NCBI GenBank assembly: GCA_963682005.1
Contig: OY820914.1
Coordinates: 372,001-436,000, forward strand
Reading direction: 5' to 3'
DNA from: CAIYUC01 sp963682005
GTDB taxonomy: Bacteria > Bacteroidota > Bacteroidia > Bacteroidales > FEN-979
Length of the DNA: 64,000 nt
Below are positions 48,975 to 58,031 of this stretch, in pieces. How positions within the stretch are numbered: position 1 is the first letter of the stretch; every line of letters starts with the position of its first letter. Position numbers and translations under genes: made by a program. The notes below the pieces were generated by a model that was not told the origin of the DNA, did not search any database, and saw only the letters and a list, made by a program, of their open reading frames with translations.

Positions 48975-49760
48975 TTGACAAAACCATCAACATATTACCA
49001 AAGCCTTGACGATCTTGCATTTCATGGCAGGAACAAAGAATATGGCTCCTATTATCTCAGGAAGAAATACCTGAAATATGTGGCCTGGTCACTGGTTGTT
49101 TCCATTTTCCTGATCCTCCTCCTGGTTATTGTTCCTTTCCTCCTGTTCTATTTTGAGGGTGTGGGAAACGAACTATCCCCAGAGGATATGTACATGGTTG
49201 ATTACAGTTTTATGCCGAACCCGGAGGAAGATCCGTCACTTCTTTTACAAGCGCTGGCAAAACCCCGGGAGGAAATTGAGCAGCCGGTCGTGGTGGAAGA
49301 CAGTATCCAGGAAACTGACAAGAAAGAAATCAAGGAACCCCCGGTTGAGGAAGAGAAAAAAGAAAACGAGAAGGCCGGTGACTCAGTTTCAGCCGGAAAA
49401 AACCCTGAGGGCAAGGGAACGGGAGCCGGGGATCCCGAAGGTTTATACACGGTCATTGATGTCTATCCCAGGTTTCCGGGGGGTGATGAAGCCCGATTGT
49501 ATTTCCTGAGAAAAAATGTCCGATATCCTGACCTGGCTATAAAATCAGGCATTCAGGGCATCGTTCTGCTTGTATTCATTATTGAGCAGGACGGTGCTGT
49601 TTCACATGTGGAGATCAAGCGGGGTATCGGAGGAGGATGTGATGAAGAAGCCATACGTGTAACCAAACTGATGCCTCGCTGGGATCCGGGAAAGAGAAGT
49701 GGCCGGCCGGTAAGGGTTCTTGTCCAGATGCCGGTCGTATTTAAGATCCCCGGAAGATAA
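48975..49760 (+). CDS. Energy transducer TonB
   Basis: A 261-residue TonB-type protein of the Bacteroidota form: an N-terminal DLAFHGRNKEYGSYYLRKKY block, a transmembrane helix (about 30-56), a periplasmic Glu/Pro-rich linker (GEEKKENEKAG region) and a C-terminal TonB domain (RFPGGDEARLYFLRKNVRYP, then GIVLLVFIIEQDGAVSHVEI, DEEAIRVTKLMPRWDPGK). It couples the proton motive force to outer-membrane TonB-dependent receptors. The start is TTG at 48975, since the frame upstream runs into the stop of the S4 gene at 48957-48959 and no ATG is available. No exbB/exbD are adjacent. Confidence 0.92.
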   Translation: MTKPSTYYQSLDDLAFHGRNKEYGSYYLRKKYLKYVAWSLVVSIFLILLLVIVPFLLFYFEGVGNELSPEDMYMVDYSFMPNPEEDPSLLLQALAKPREEIEQPVVVEDSIQETDKKEIKEPPVEEEKKENEKAGDSVSAGKNPEGKGTGAGDPEGLYTVIDVYPRFPGGDEARLYFLRKNVRYPDLAIKSGIQGIVLLVFIIEQDGAVSHVEIKRGIGGGCDEEAIRVTKLMPRWDPGKRSGRPVRVLVQMPVVFKIPGR

Positions 49761-49816
49761 ATCATGCTTAACCGGAAAATTGTATCTTTGAATTCTTTCA
49801 TCCTAAAACCGCATGT

Positions 49817-50545
49817 ATGAAACGATTCTCCTCTTCCCTGTTTCTTGCAGTTGCAATTATCATAACCGCCTGGATCCTTGGAAACGCATGGCGCAGGACC
49901 CATCAGCAGAATGAAACGATCCGCGTTACCGGGATGGCGAAAAAAGATTTCCTGGCAGATCTGATCGTTTGGCGCGGCAACTTCTCGAAAAAAGCGCAGA
50001 CCATTAAAGATGCTTATGCTTCAGTGAAAAATGATGCCGCGATCACAAGGGATTACCTGCTGAAAAAGGGTGTAAACGAAAAAGAGATGGTATTCTCAGC
50101 GATAAACATCAACAAGGAATTCAGGTATGTTCCGGGGCCAAATGGTCAGACCACTCCTGTTTTTAACGGTTATACCCTTTCCCAGAGCATTGAGATCGAA
50201 TCAAAAGATGTCGATAAGATTGAAAAGATATCCCGGGAGATCACTGAACTGATCGACCTTGGTGTTGAGTTCTATTCCCAGTTTCCAGAGTATTATTCGA
50301 CCAAACTGGCTGACCTGAAAATCGAAATGCTGGCAAAGGCCACATCCGACGCGACACAACGTGCCGAAAAGATCGCTGAAAATGCAAAGGCGAAACTTGG
50401 AAGCCTGCGGAATTCATCCATGGGCATCTTCCAGATCACCGGTCAAAACTCAAATGAAGAATTTTCCTGGGGAGGAGCATTCAATACTTCGAGCAAAAGA
50501 AAAACAGCTTCCATCACCGTTAAGCTGGAATTCGGAGTCAGGTAA
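49817..50545 (+). CDS. SIMPL (DUF541) domain protein
   Basis: A 242-residue protein with an N-terminal membrane helix (SSLFLAVAIIITAWILGNAW) and a SIMPL/DUF541 domain: IRVTGMAKKDFLADLIVWRG, the NINKEFRYVPG strand, NGYTLSQSIEIES, and ADLKIEMLAKATSDATQRAEKIAENAKA. Proteins of this family are thought to act in envelope stress or in polysaccharide/oxidative protection, with no known enzymatic activity. The 3' end overlaps the opposing methyltransferase gene by 8 bp. Confidence 0.88.
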   Translation: MKRFSSSLFLAVAIIITAWILGNAWRRTHQQNETIRVTGMAKKDFLADLIVWRGNFSKKAQTIKDAYASVKNDAAITRDYLLKKGVNEKEMVFSAININKEFRYVPGPNGQTTPVFNGYTLSQSIEIESKDVDKIEKISREITELIDLGVEFYSQFPEYYSTKLADLKIEMLAKATSDATQRAEKIAENAKAKLGSLRNSSMGIFQITGQNSNEEFSWGGAFNTSSKRKTASITVKLEFGVR

Positions 50546-51269
50546 AATCAGCATATCTGCCGGTTTCGTTAAAAATAGCTGTCTCCGGCACAACATTCCC
50601 GTTTCTCTTTTTCTTTTTGATCGAATAAATATAGTTCCATTCTCCGAACCTCCTCGCCATGCTCATAAAGCTCGGGTAGAGATTCTCCTGCTCCAGGATT
50701 TCCACGATCCTGTCCATTCTACAATCCTGTGAAAGGATCATCAGTACTAAGCAATCATTGTTAAAACGTCCTTTTAACTGGGAGAAAAGCTTTTGATAAA
50801 ATTCAAAATTCTCGCCGCAATACCAGGCCATTTCGCTCAGATTTGACGGATTTTTCGGGTAGTAAGGCGGGGTGATAATGATATAATCGAAATCCTCGTC
50901 AGTTACTTTATCCAGGAGATCCGATTCAATGATATGCAGTTTCAGGTTGTTGCGTTTTGCATTTTCCCTGGTATCAATAATGGCAAGCGGATTTATATCT
51001 GTAGCTGTAACATCTGCACCTTTTCTCGCAGCGAGCAATGATATGATGCCGCACCCGGCCCCGATTTCAAGGACCTTTTTCCCGTTCAGATCCCTTTCAT
51101 TGAGAAAGTCCAGCATCATCCTAGTGCTGATCGTAAACCGCGGATAGAACACTCCCGGGCTCACTATGACATTTAATCCTTGATAGTCAAAGGGCCGCGG
51201 CTTTGCGAGGTACTTACGGTGCATGAATTGCAGGATGGGGGATATCAGTTTTATCATACGACACATCAT
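50538..51269 (-). CDS. Class I SAM-dependent methyltransferase, PrmC/HemK-like
   Basis: A 243-residue methyltransferase with motif I VLEIGAGCGIISLLAA, motif II VTATDINPLAI, and motif IV IITPPYYPKN, the xPPY form used for Gln, Asn or Ade N-methylation. It has an N-terminal region with FTISTRMMLDFLNER. It lacks PrmC's N-terminal domain in full, so it is nearer to the small RlmG/YfiC-type. Substrate unknown. It is convergent with the SIMPL gene. Confidence 0.85.
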   Translation of the reverse strand: MMCRMIKLISPILQFMHRKYLAKPRPFDYQGLNVIVSPGVFYPRFTISTRMMLDFLNERDLNGKKVLEIGAGCGIISLLAARKGADVTATDINPLAIIDTRENAKRNNLKLHIIESDLLDKVTDEDFDYIIITPPYYPKNPSNLSEMAWYCGENFEFYQKLFSQLKGRFNNDCLVLMILSQDCRMDRIVEILEQENLYPSFMSMARRFGEWNYIYSIKKKKRNGNVVPETAIFNETGRYADFT

Positions 51270-51485
51270 TCTGTATAAAAGCCTTCTGCTTCAGGTTGTC
51301 TGTATATGAAAATTCGCAATAATATCATCAGGAACAATGGATACCTGTAACATCTCAACCTGAACCTCAATTTGCCCAGGGTTAACAGGAATACCCTTTT
51401 CACGATCCCGATCTGAAAATTTGTTATTTTACTCCTCGCCGAACACCTCGTTAATGATCTTCAAATCACACGTTTCAAGGAAGGC

Positions 51486-51728
51486 TTAATGCGCCTTCAG
51501 ATAATTTACAAGAACTTTTTCATTGACATCCTGTAGTGACGGAACATTTAAGGATCTGATAGCCCCCATCCTGGATTGAAACCGGAGTGTCACATTTGCA
51601 ATCCGCGGAAAGATCCTCATTTTCGAGAATTCATAATTCACTTCAAATGTACCATCATTGCGAAGGCTGAATCTGACTCCATTGTCATTTTCTTCAATAT
51701 CCAAATATTCAATAATCTTTTTCATCAT
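51486..51728 (-). CDS. Hypothetical protein with a possible lost C-terminus (80 residues)
   Basis: A small, charged soluble protein (MKKIIEYLDIEENDNGVRFS, then RNDGTFEVNYEFSKMRIFP) of no recognised family. After the TAA at 51486-51488 the same frame stays open for 18 more codons (AFLETCDLKIINEVFGEE) and stops at 51429, and these codons are protein-like. The stop may therefore be a recent mutation in a longer protein, or an internal sequence error. It precedes no obvious operon. Confidence 0.45.
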   Translation of the reverse strand: MMKKIIEYLDIEENDNGVRFSLRNDGTFEVNYEFSKMRIFPRIANVTLRFQSRMGAIRSLNVPSLQDVNEKVLVNYLKAH

Positions 51729-52424
51729 ACCTCTGTTGTATTATTACATTATTCGAACCCTGCTTATTTTATTGACATTCCAATGAAAAATTTCAAATAA
51801 AAACAGGTCTGGTACTGATCCATTGGAAACTTTACAAAAATATAATCAACGCGAGTGAGCCACAAGAGGGAAAATACCTATTCTATATAAGGGTTTTTAT
51901 CATATTTAACGCACCCGGTATCTTTTCTTGTTAAATTTCATTGAGTCCGGGATCGAGGCAAACAGGAGACCCTTCTTGCGTAGGAAGGCCCGGCGACTTG
52001 AACATAGAGGCTTCCGGCAGTTCATGTTCAGTTTATTCAGCCGGTATATTGCCGGTTAAAGCTTCCCTGAATGCTTCTGCGCCGGTTAGTTTACGCAGGA
52101 ATTGCCAGAATTTGCGAACGATCCGGCGTGCAAAAAAACATGCAGTCAAACAACCTATTCAACTATCCGTTTGTTTATTATGCTTAAATAATGTCATTTT
52201 CGACCTACGGGAAACCGGAATTCAAGCCATTGCTTTCCTCAATTGACTTTTCTTGGATTTTCCTATATCTTCATTGGCCTGTATTGCTTGTTGCAGTGAA
52301 TGGATTCGATGGAATACCCGGATAATTAAATTTGATCCGTACAATTAAAGCCATCATAGGAATCCCTAGGACAATTAACTCGAATTACTGACTTTGGTTT
52401 AACCAAACCGCTAATAACAACACT
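51729..52424. other. Gene-free 700-bp spacer
   Basis: I see no gene or RNA here. An open frame at 51941-52246 has an odd composition (Cys/Ser/Arg-rich, no domain) and no codon bias, so it is left out. A TAAATTTG at 52327-52334 fits a -7 box, 90 bp before the secreted-protein gene, but no -33 box lies at the right distance. The spacer may hold the promoter of that gene. Confidence 0.5.
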
Positions 52425-54626
52425 ATGAATGTTGCTCGCTGCAAAATAAGAACATGGTTGTTCATATTCCTGGGAATAGTTTCCAATTTATGGGTGGCAG
52501 GGGAAACCACTGTAACGATCGGAACCGGCACTTCAACTCAAAGGCAGCCTTTCGGCATGTGGTATGGGTATGAAAGGTCAGCTGCCATTTATACGTATGC
52601 AGAGATCGGTGCTTATGGGTTCATCAACTCTCTGAAATGGTATGTTGGGACCAGTGATCTGAATACCTGCCCGATAAAAATTTACCTTAAAACCACAAGT
52701 TCGACAACGATTACATCTGGTACCTGGGCATCCGCATTGAGCGGGGCCACCCTTGTTTACGATGGAATAAACAATTTTCCTGTAACCGGGTGGTATACTT
52801 TCGATATTGCTGATTATGCTTATTCAGCCACCAATCTTATGGTTCTTTGCCAGACTGATTTTGGAGAACCGGCCGCAACAACTTATCCGGTTTTCCGGTA
52901 CAGCAGTGCAACGGGCAAACATGAATTCTGGGCTGAAGTTTTTCCTCCCACGGCATCCGGGACCGTAAACGGGAACCGTCCGAACATTCAGATCAGCTAC
53001 AATGCTATGACCGGAGTTATACCCCCTTCGGGATTTATGGCTGTTGCAACGAGTTCGTCGCAGATCAATCTTACATGGAAGAAGAACAGTTCGAATGACA
53101 ACGTAATGGTTGCATACAATACTGTTAACACATTTGGCACTCCTTCCGGTGCTTATGTTGCAGGAAACCAGATCACAGGAGGAGGCACCGTGATCTACAA
53201 CGGATCAGGGACCTCCTTTAACCAGACAACAGATCTTCTTCCCAATACTACTTACTATTTCAGGGCATGGTCGGTTCATGTACCCACACCAACCTATTCA
53301 TCGGCCGCATCGGCCCTGGCCACCACCTTTTGTACAAGCATCACGTCATTCCCATATATAACAACCTTTGAAACTCCGTCATTTCCTCCTTCATGCTGGA
53401 AACTGGCGGGTGTTCAATGGGGCCGGTCTGCCACGGCAAGTGCCTATGGTGTGGGTTCAGGCTCAGCCAAGGCGGATTTCTTTAATGTGCTCGCCGGCAA
53501 CCTGGATCTTATCTCACCCCAATTGGATTTTTCGGCATTGACGACGCCTGTTGTCACCTTTGATGAGGCATATGCTACTTATGCAACAGAAATTGATAAC
53601 CTGGAACTTTGGTACTCCACAGACAATGGGGCAACGTATACATTACTGGACAGCTGGACAGGCGGGCCAGCCGGAACGCTGAACACCGGGGGAACAATCA
53701 CGACAGCCTTCAGCCCCTCCTCCACCCAGTGGGCCCGGAAGAGATGTTCCTTACCTGTAGAAACAAACAAAATTATGTTCAGGGGGATCAGCGGTCATGG
53801 AAACAACCTTTATCTCGACAATATTGCAATTTTTGACACAACATGCACAAATGTATCTCCTCCGTATGCCGAGAACATGGACATTTTTTCTCCGCCTTCC
53901 ACAGGTTGCATTACTGTGATAAACGATAACAGTGATACCCAGAAGTGGATCACCTCTTCCCAGTATGCGATGTCGGCACCGAATTCGCTTTATATCAATA
54001 AAAACAGTTCGGCTCCCATGAACGACTGGTTTTTCACCCCTCCCTTAAACCTTATCGGAGGAAGCACTTACCTCGTGAATTTCTATTACCGGAGCGGAGG
54101 GTCACCAAGTATTGAAAAAATGGAAGTCAAATACGGGACTACGCCGAATGCAGCCGGAATGAACGGAGGACAAATCTGGAACAACACAACCATTCAGACA
54201 ACTTCTTACACTTCAGCAACAGCCGTGCTGACCCCATATGCCAACGGCACCTATTATGTGGGATGGCATGGGTACAGTGCGGCAAACATGTCGTACATCT
54301 GCCTTGACGACATCTCGATCTATGGAGCTACCGCCACCTGGAACGGTACTGTTTCCAACAACTGGAATGAACCGATGAACTGGACCCCCAACGGAGTTCC
54401 GAATACATATCAAACGGTCATAATACCTTCGGGATCCATCTACAGTCCAAGCATCAGTTCCACCGGCCTGTTCTGTAAAGAACTGACAATACATACAGGA
54501 GCAACCCTGATGATAAATCCTGGCTCTGTCATTACAATAGATGGAAACCTGGTGATCCAGAACGGATCTTCGATGAATAACCAGGGATTGGTGAATGTTA
54601 ATGGAAATGCACTGATCCAGAATTAA
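52425..54626 (+). CDS. Secreted multi-domain surface protein, no visible sorting tail
   Basis: A 733-residue exported protein (signal around residues 8-26, WLFIFLGIVSNLWVAG). A beta-sandwich of about 170 residues is followed by a fibronectin-III-like domain (PPSGFMAVATSSSQINLTW) and two choice-of-anchor/MAM-like domains (each with an FDEAYATYATEIDNLELWYS or NMSYICLDDISIYG block). The final 75 residues (ATWNGTVSNNWNEPMNWTPN, then HTGATLMINPGSVITIDGN) look like the start of a repeat array and stop abruptly. No T9SS or other anchor signal is visible, unlike most large surface proteins here, so the protein could be truncated. Its gene converges on the usher-like gene with 21 bp between stop codons. 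Confidence 0.7.
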   Translation: MNVARCKIRTWLFIFLGIVSNLWVAGETTVTIGTGTSTQRQPFGMWYGYERSAAIYTYAEIGAYGFINSLKWYVGTSDLNTCPIKIYLKTTSSTTITSGTWASALSGATLVYDGINNFPVTGWYTFDIADYAYSATNLMVLCQTDFGEPAATTYPVFRYSSATGKHEFWAEVFPPTASGTVNGNRPNIQISYNAMTGVIPPSGFMAVATSSSQINLTWKKNSSNDNVMVAYNTVNTFGTPSGAYVAGNQITGGGTVIYNGSGTSFNQTTDLLPNTTYYFRAWSVHVPTPTYSSAASALATTFCTSITSFPYITTFETPSFPPSCWKLAGVQWGRSATASAYGVGSGSAKADFFNVLAGNLDLISPQLDFSALTTPVVTFDEAYATYATEIDNLELWYSTDNGATYTLLDSWTGGPAGTLNTGGTITTAFSPSSTQWARKRCSLPVETNKIMFRGISGHGNNLYLDNIAIFDTTCTNVSPPYAENMDIFSPPSTGCITVINDNSDTQKWITSSQYAMSAPNSLYINKNSSAPMNDWFFTPPLNLIGGSTYLVNFYYRSGGSPSIEKMEVKYGTTPNAAGMNGGQIWNNTTIQTTSYTSATAVLTPYANGTYYVGWHGYSAANMSYICLDDISIYGATATWNGTVSNNWNEPMNWTPNGVPNTYQTVIIPSGSIYSPSISSTGLFCKELTIHTGATLMINPGSVITIDGNLVIQNGSSMNNQGLVNVNGNALIQN

Positions 54627-54647
54627 CAGGCCTGTCAATATCCGGCG

Positions 54648-57497
54648 TCATTCGACTTCTTTTTTGGCTGGGGTCATTAATGTATCAGGAACTGAGGTTT
54701 TCGGAGACTGTGAGGGGATCGGGGCCAAAGATGGCGCCTGTTGCTGCTCTTTCTGGTCCGGAATTGCATTCAGAGGCTTTATCATGACAGGTATATCCTC
54801 ATAGAGTTGCCGGAATATCCCATCCATTGGTATGGGAGTCAGAACCTCAATTTGATAATGTGTAGCCGAAGTTGAATCCGTTGGTTCATAATTCAGAACA
54901 AATTCAAGACCCTGGGCCTGGTCGCCATCCACCATTCTTTCAATGGTAAATGGCTGGAAAGCAGGAGAAGAGGTCATATGCAACTTTTTCATCTGCTTTT
55001 CATCAATGCGGGCAAAATATGTCCCCGGGCTAAAGCCAAGAAAGCTGTAATATCCGTCAGGCTCAGAAAGTGTTCTTGCAATATAGGTTGAATCGCTCTT
55101 GTAGAAATCGATGATAATACGTCCCTGGCCGTTCTGACCATTACTTCCATTCAGATAAACCATACCGGTTGCCTCGCCATAAACCGCTACCGGCACTTCA
55201 ACTAATTTGAACATGTTCGGGTCCGTCGAAACACTGATCGTCTTTTTTCGTATCTGCCAGGCAACATTATCGAAACTCTGTTTGTTCAGTTCAATCAAAT
55301 AATTTGCAAACGATTCCAGGTCAAATATTCGAATAAGTGTATCACGCTTGCTTTGTTCAATCCTTCCGCCATTAATACGTACGGTCAATCCATCGACTTT
55401 GGGTTCCTCCTTGTCACGACGCCCATTGCAGTTAAGGTCGAGAAAAGGAAGAATTACAATCCCGCTTTTACCGACTCCAGGGCGAATGTTCGCCCCGACG
55501 TAATTTGTTTTTGCATCATAGATCAGACTTCCTCTTGCAGATTCAAACAGTGTGTTAACCCCGTTTCCATGGCTCGCAGTAAATCCAGCCTGTGCAAAAG
55601 GAAGTTCATAACGCATTCCGATCTGGAAATTATCGATATTGACAGCCAGATTCCGTTCGTAAATAATATTCATATAACCATGTCGCAACAAGCGTTTTTC
55701 AACCTGGAGTTTCAAGCTGATGATCTTCCCCAGATTATAGACATACTGTGTTTGGGGCGTAAAGATAAAACCGGCGGGCAGCCTGAAACCAAGTGATACC
55801 GTCGAATAGACATAAGGCACGTAAGGATTCATGAATACTGCATTCGTTGTAAAATTTGCACTCAGTCCAAAAACATTCCCTGAAATAAGAAATTCTGTTG
55901 TTATATAATTTGACCTTGACAGGATGATCTGGTCAACCGTAAGTCTGAGCAATGTAGATAGTCCCTTTAATCGTAGCGGCATGGAGACCACCGCTTTACG
56001 TTCTTCAAGGTTGGTATAGTTGATTGCTTTTTGGTTGGGGTCATATTTAGAATAGTTCAATTCAAATTGAAGGTCAGAAGGCAGCCGGTAACTCATAAAA
56101 CCTTTAAACCTGACACCATAGGTATATTCTCCTGTTATCATCATGCCTGAACCCACACGGAGGGACAAATTAAGAAATGGCAGGGTTTTTCTTCCCGGAA
56201 TTGATGAGAGATATTCAACTCCGGTGCCGACAGTAAGCCTTTTACTCAATCCGTAATTCAGGTTGGCACGTGAAAACCTGCTGTTTAGCCAGTCTTCAAC
56301 GATTCCTCCTGTTATTGTATATTCTAGTTTCCCCTGCGGCAGAAAGTTAAACGGAATGCTAATGGACTGTTCACGGGATCGTTCCTCACCCCATGGTCCG
56401 TAGAAATGCAGCTTAACAACCGAGTTGCCATATACCAGGGGTACCTCAAAAGTAAAGAAACCGGAAGCATCTGCTTTCACATAATCAACGAGCACTGAAT
56501 TGATGTACAATTCAACAATCCATCCTGGTTCAGTATGGTCAACGAGTGTGTAACTTCCGAAGGTCTGCCTGTATATTGTCGGAGTATTTGTAACGATCCC
56601 TCCTAACACGGGATAATAAATTGATGCAATGCTCTGTACGGGAACCTTCCCGAGAAATACTTGTTTTACAACATTATAATTGTTATCGGCAAAATGCCAA
56701 AGGTATCTTTGATTCCTTTCTATGAAAGGTTCAATATTACTATAGGAAAGAGAGAGATCTGCCTCCCCTCCGGCAATGACCGAACCCAGGGCAAGGTTGA
56801 TCCGCACATCGCTGAATCCTGGTTGGCGCTCTGTGGCAATTACAGACCAGTCGGCCATTCCGAAATGGAACCCAGGGTATTTCCTGAAAATGAATGTGTC
56901 TGCTTTGATCTCTCCTTTCAGACGGTATATATTCTTTCTCATGAGTTCCTGGCGCATTTGCCTTATGACAGGCAATTCGAGCTTTGTTTTCAGGTTAACG
57001 GAAAGTGTCCGGAATTCAAAAATGCATTCAAGGCCAAAGATCTGCCCAAAATATTTGATCCGCATGTATAGATTATCTTCTGTACGAATAAAATCATCTG
57101 GTTCAAGATCATGGACTTTGCCCTGGTAACGGATCTCGTTGTTTTCCTGATCAATCAGGTAAAGGTCCTGTTGACTAAAAAAAAAGCCTGATATTGAATC
57201 AAATGTCGGAGAAGGTGTGTATTGTATTTTTAAAAAGTTAAATACATCTGGAATGGGTAAAAACAAATCCTGCCCTTTGATGAAAGCAGGAATTTCCATA
57301 CCTCCGATTTGTTGTATATTGAGAAAGATGGTTATTTCTTCAAATTCGGACTCTTCCTGTGTAAATGCAAAGGTTGGGGATAAAAATAAAAAGAAAAAGA
57401 GTGGTGCGATTTTTCCATTGCGTTTGAAAAGATGCGGGCACCACATGAAAACCAACTTGGAAAATGCATGGATCGCTGATAATTGGAGTTTTTTCAA
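54648..57497 (-). CDS. Outer-membrane usher-like protein
   Basis: A 949-residue protein that resembles chaperone-usher outer-membrane ushers. After a long signal region (cleavage near TFAFTQ) comes an N-terminal beta-domain, then an approximately 500-residue barrel with a plug-like segment (GWIVELYINSVLVDYVKADA, FTFEVPLVYGNSVVKLHFYG) and the LPQGKLEYTITGG pattern familiar from FimD/PapC families, and a C-terminal part with two beta-sandwich modules (VILPFLDLNCNGRRDKEEPK, and ATGMVYLNGSNGQNGQGRI) of the SdrD B/carboxypeptidase-regulatory type. The ending is Pro/Gln-rich. The start may be at 57446 (MWCPHLFKR). It is last in an operon with a DUF4402 gene (18 bp upstream). Confidence 0.7.
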   Translation of the reverse strand: MKKLQLSAIHAFSKLVFMWCPHLFKRNGKIAPLFFFLFLSPTFAFTQEESEFEEITIFLNIQQIGGMEIPAFIKGQDLFLPIPDVFNFLKIQYTPSPTFDSISGFFFSQQDLYLIDQENNEIRYQGKVHDLEPDDFIRTEDNLYMRIKYFGQIFGLECIFEFRTLSVNLKTKLELPVIRQMRQELMRKNIYRLKGEIKADTFIFRKYPGFHFGMADWSVIATERQPGFSDVRINLALGSVIAGGEADLSLSYSNIEPFIERNQRYLWHFADNNYNVVKQVFLGKVPVQSIASIYYPVLGGIVTNTPTIYRQTFGSYTLVDHTEPGWIVELYINSVLVDYVKADASGFFTFEVPLVYGNSVVKLHFYGPWGEERSREQSISIPFNFLPQGKLEYTITGGIVEDWLNSRFSRANLNYGLSKRLTVGTGVEYLSSIPGRKTLPFLNLSLRVGSGMMITGEYTYGVRFKGFMSYRLPSDLQFELNYSKYDPNQKAINYTNLEERKAVVSMPLRLKGLSTLLRLTVDQIILSRSNYITTEFLISGNVFGLSANFTTNAVFMNPYVPYVYSTVSLGFRLPAGFIFTPQTQYVYNLGKIISLKLQVEKRLLRHGYMNIIYERNLAVNIDNFQIGMRYELPFAQAGFTASHGNGVNTLFESARGSLIYDAKTNYVGANIRPGVGKSGIVILPFLDLNCNGRRDKEEPKVDGLTVRINGGRIEQSKRDTLIRIFDLESFANYLIELNKQSFDNVAWQIRKKTISVSTDPNMFKLVEVPVAVYGEATGMVYLNGSNGQNGQGRIIIDFYKSDSTYIARTLSEPDGYYSFLGFSPGTYFARIDEKQMKKLHMTSSPAFQPFTIERMVDGDQAQGLEFVLNYEPTDSTSATHYQIEVLTPIPMDGIFRQLYEDIPVMIKPLNAIPDQKEQQQAPSLAPIPSQSPKTSVPDTLMTPAKKEVE

Positions 57498-57515
57498 ATT
57501 TCTTCCTGACCCGGT

Positions 57516-58031
57516 TTATTCCTGAATGAACATAAGTGAAAACCACCCACTGTAGCTGCCAGCCGGGTTGGCAAGCGGATTCCCGACAATTAGTGTCCCT
57601 CCTAAGTATATTTGTGTGGCAAGAGGAGGATTGACCTGCAGAATAAGTGGTGTACCAGGTAGTGTATTACCTAGTTGAACTGTCAGCGTTCCTCCATGAT
57701 CCCCATCCAGGATTGCATCAGCTCCATTAAGAATATGAACGATCGTTCCCGGGTTCCCAATCACATAAAAAATGGCCGGATTATACAGATAACCCTGCCC
57801 GATCAAAATGATCGTTCCGGTTGCTGACCGTAAACCGGAAGTGGTCACAGTAACAGTTCCTCCTGAGGTCCCCTGATAGAGCGCTCCGAAAGCCAGGTTC
57901 TGGGCAAAATCGACTTCGATGGGCCGCGGAGGCATTTCCTGGGCAGTTACCCTGCCTGCCGCAAAAAAGCATATCAGAATAGCAAGGGATAAACCCTGTA
58001 TAATATATTTATCGAATAGTTTGTATTTCAT
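57516..58031 (-). CDS. DUF4402 domain protein, pilin-like
   Basis: A 171-residue secreted protein with a signal peptide (GLSLAILICFFAAGRVTAQ) and one DUF4402 domain: VDFAQNLAFGALYQGTSGGT, TVTTSGLRSATGTIILIGQG, the GNPGTIVHILNGAD block, GTLTVQLGN, and a final ANPAGSYSGWFSLMFIQE strand. DUF4402 domains are small beta-sandwiches known near usher genes in several phyla and behave like fibre subunits, which is family knowledge rather than seen. Its ATG overlaps the stop of the giant protein by four bases, so translation is coupled, and the usher-like gene follows. Confidence 0.8.
   Translation of the reverse strand: MKYKLFDKYIIQGLSLAILICFFAAGRVTAQEMPPRPIEVDFAQNLAFGALYQGTSGGTVTVTTSGLRSATGTIILIGQGYLYNPAIFYVIGNPGTIVHILNGADAILDGDHGGTLTVQLGNTLPGTPLILQVNPPLATQIYLGGTLIVGNPLANPAGSYSGWFSLMFIQE

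Noticed and set aside
51941..52246. A 101-codon open frame in the 700-bp spacer
   Set aside because: Odd composition, no domain and no promoter; judged a chance frame.
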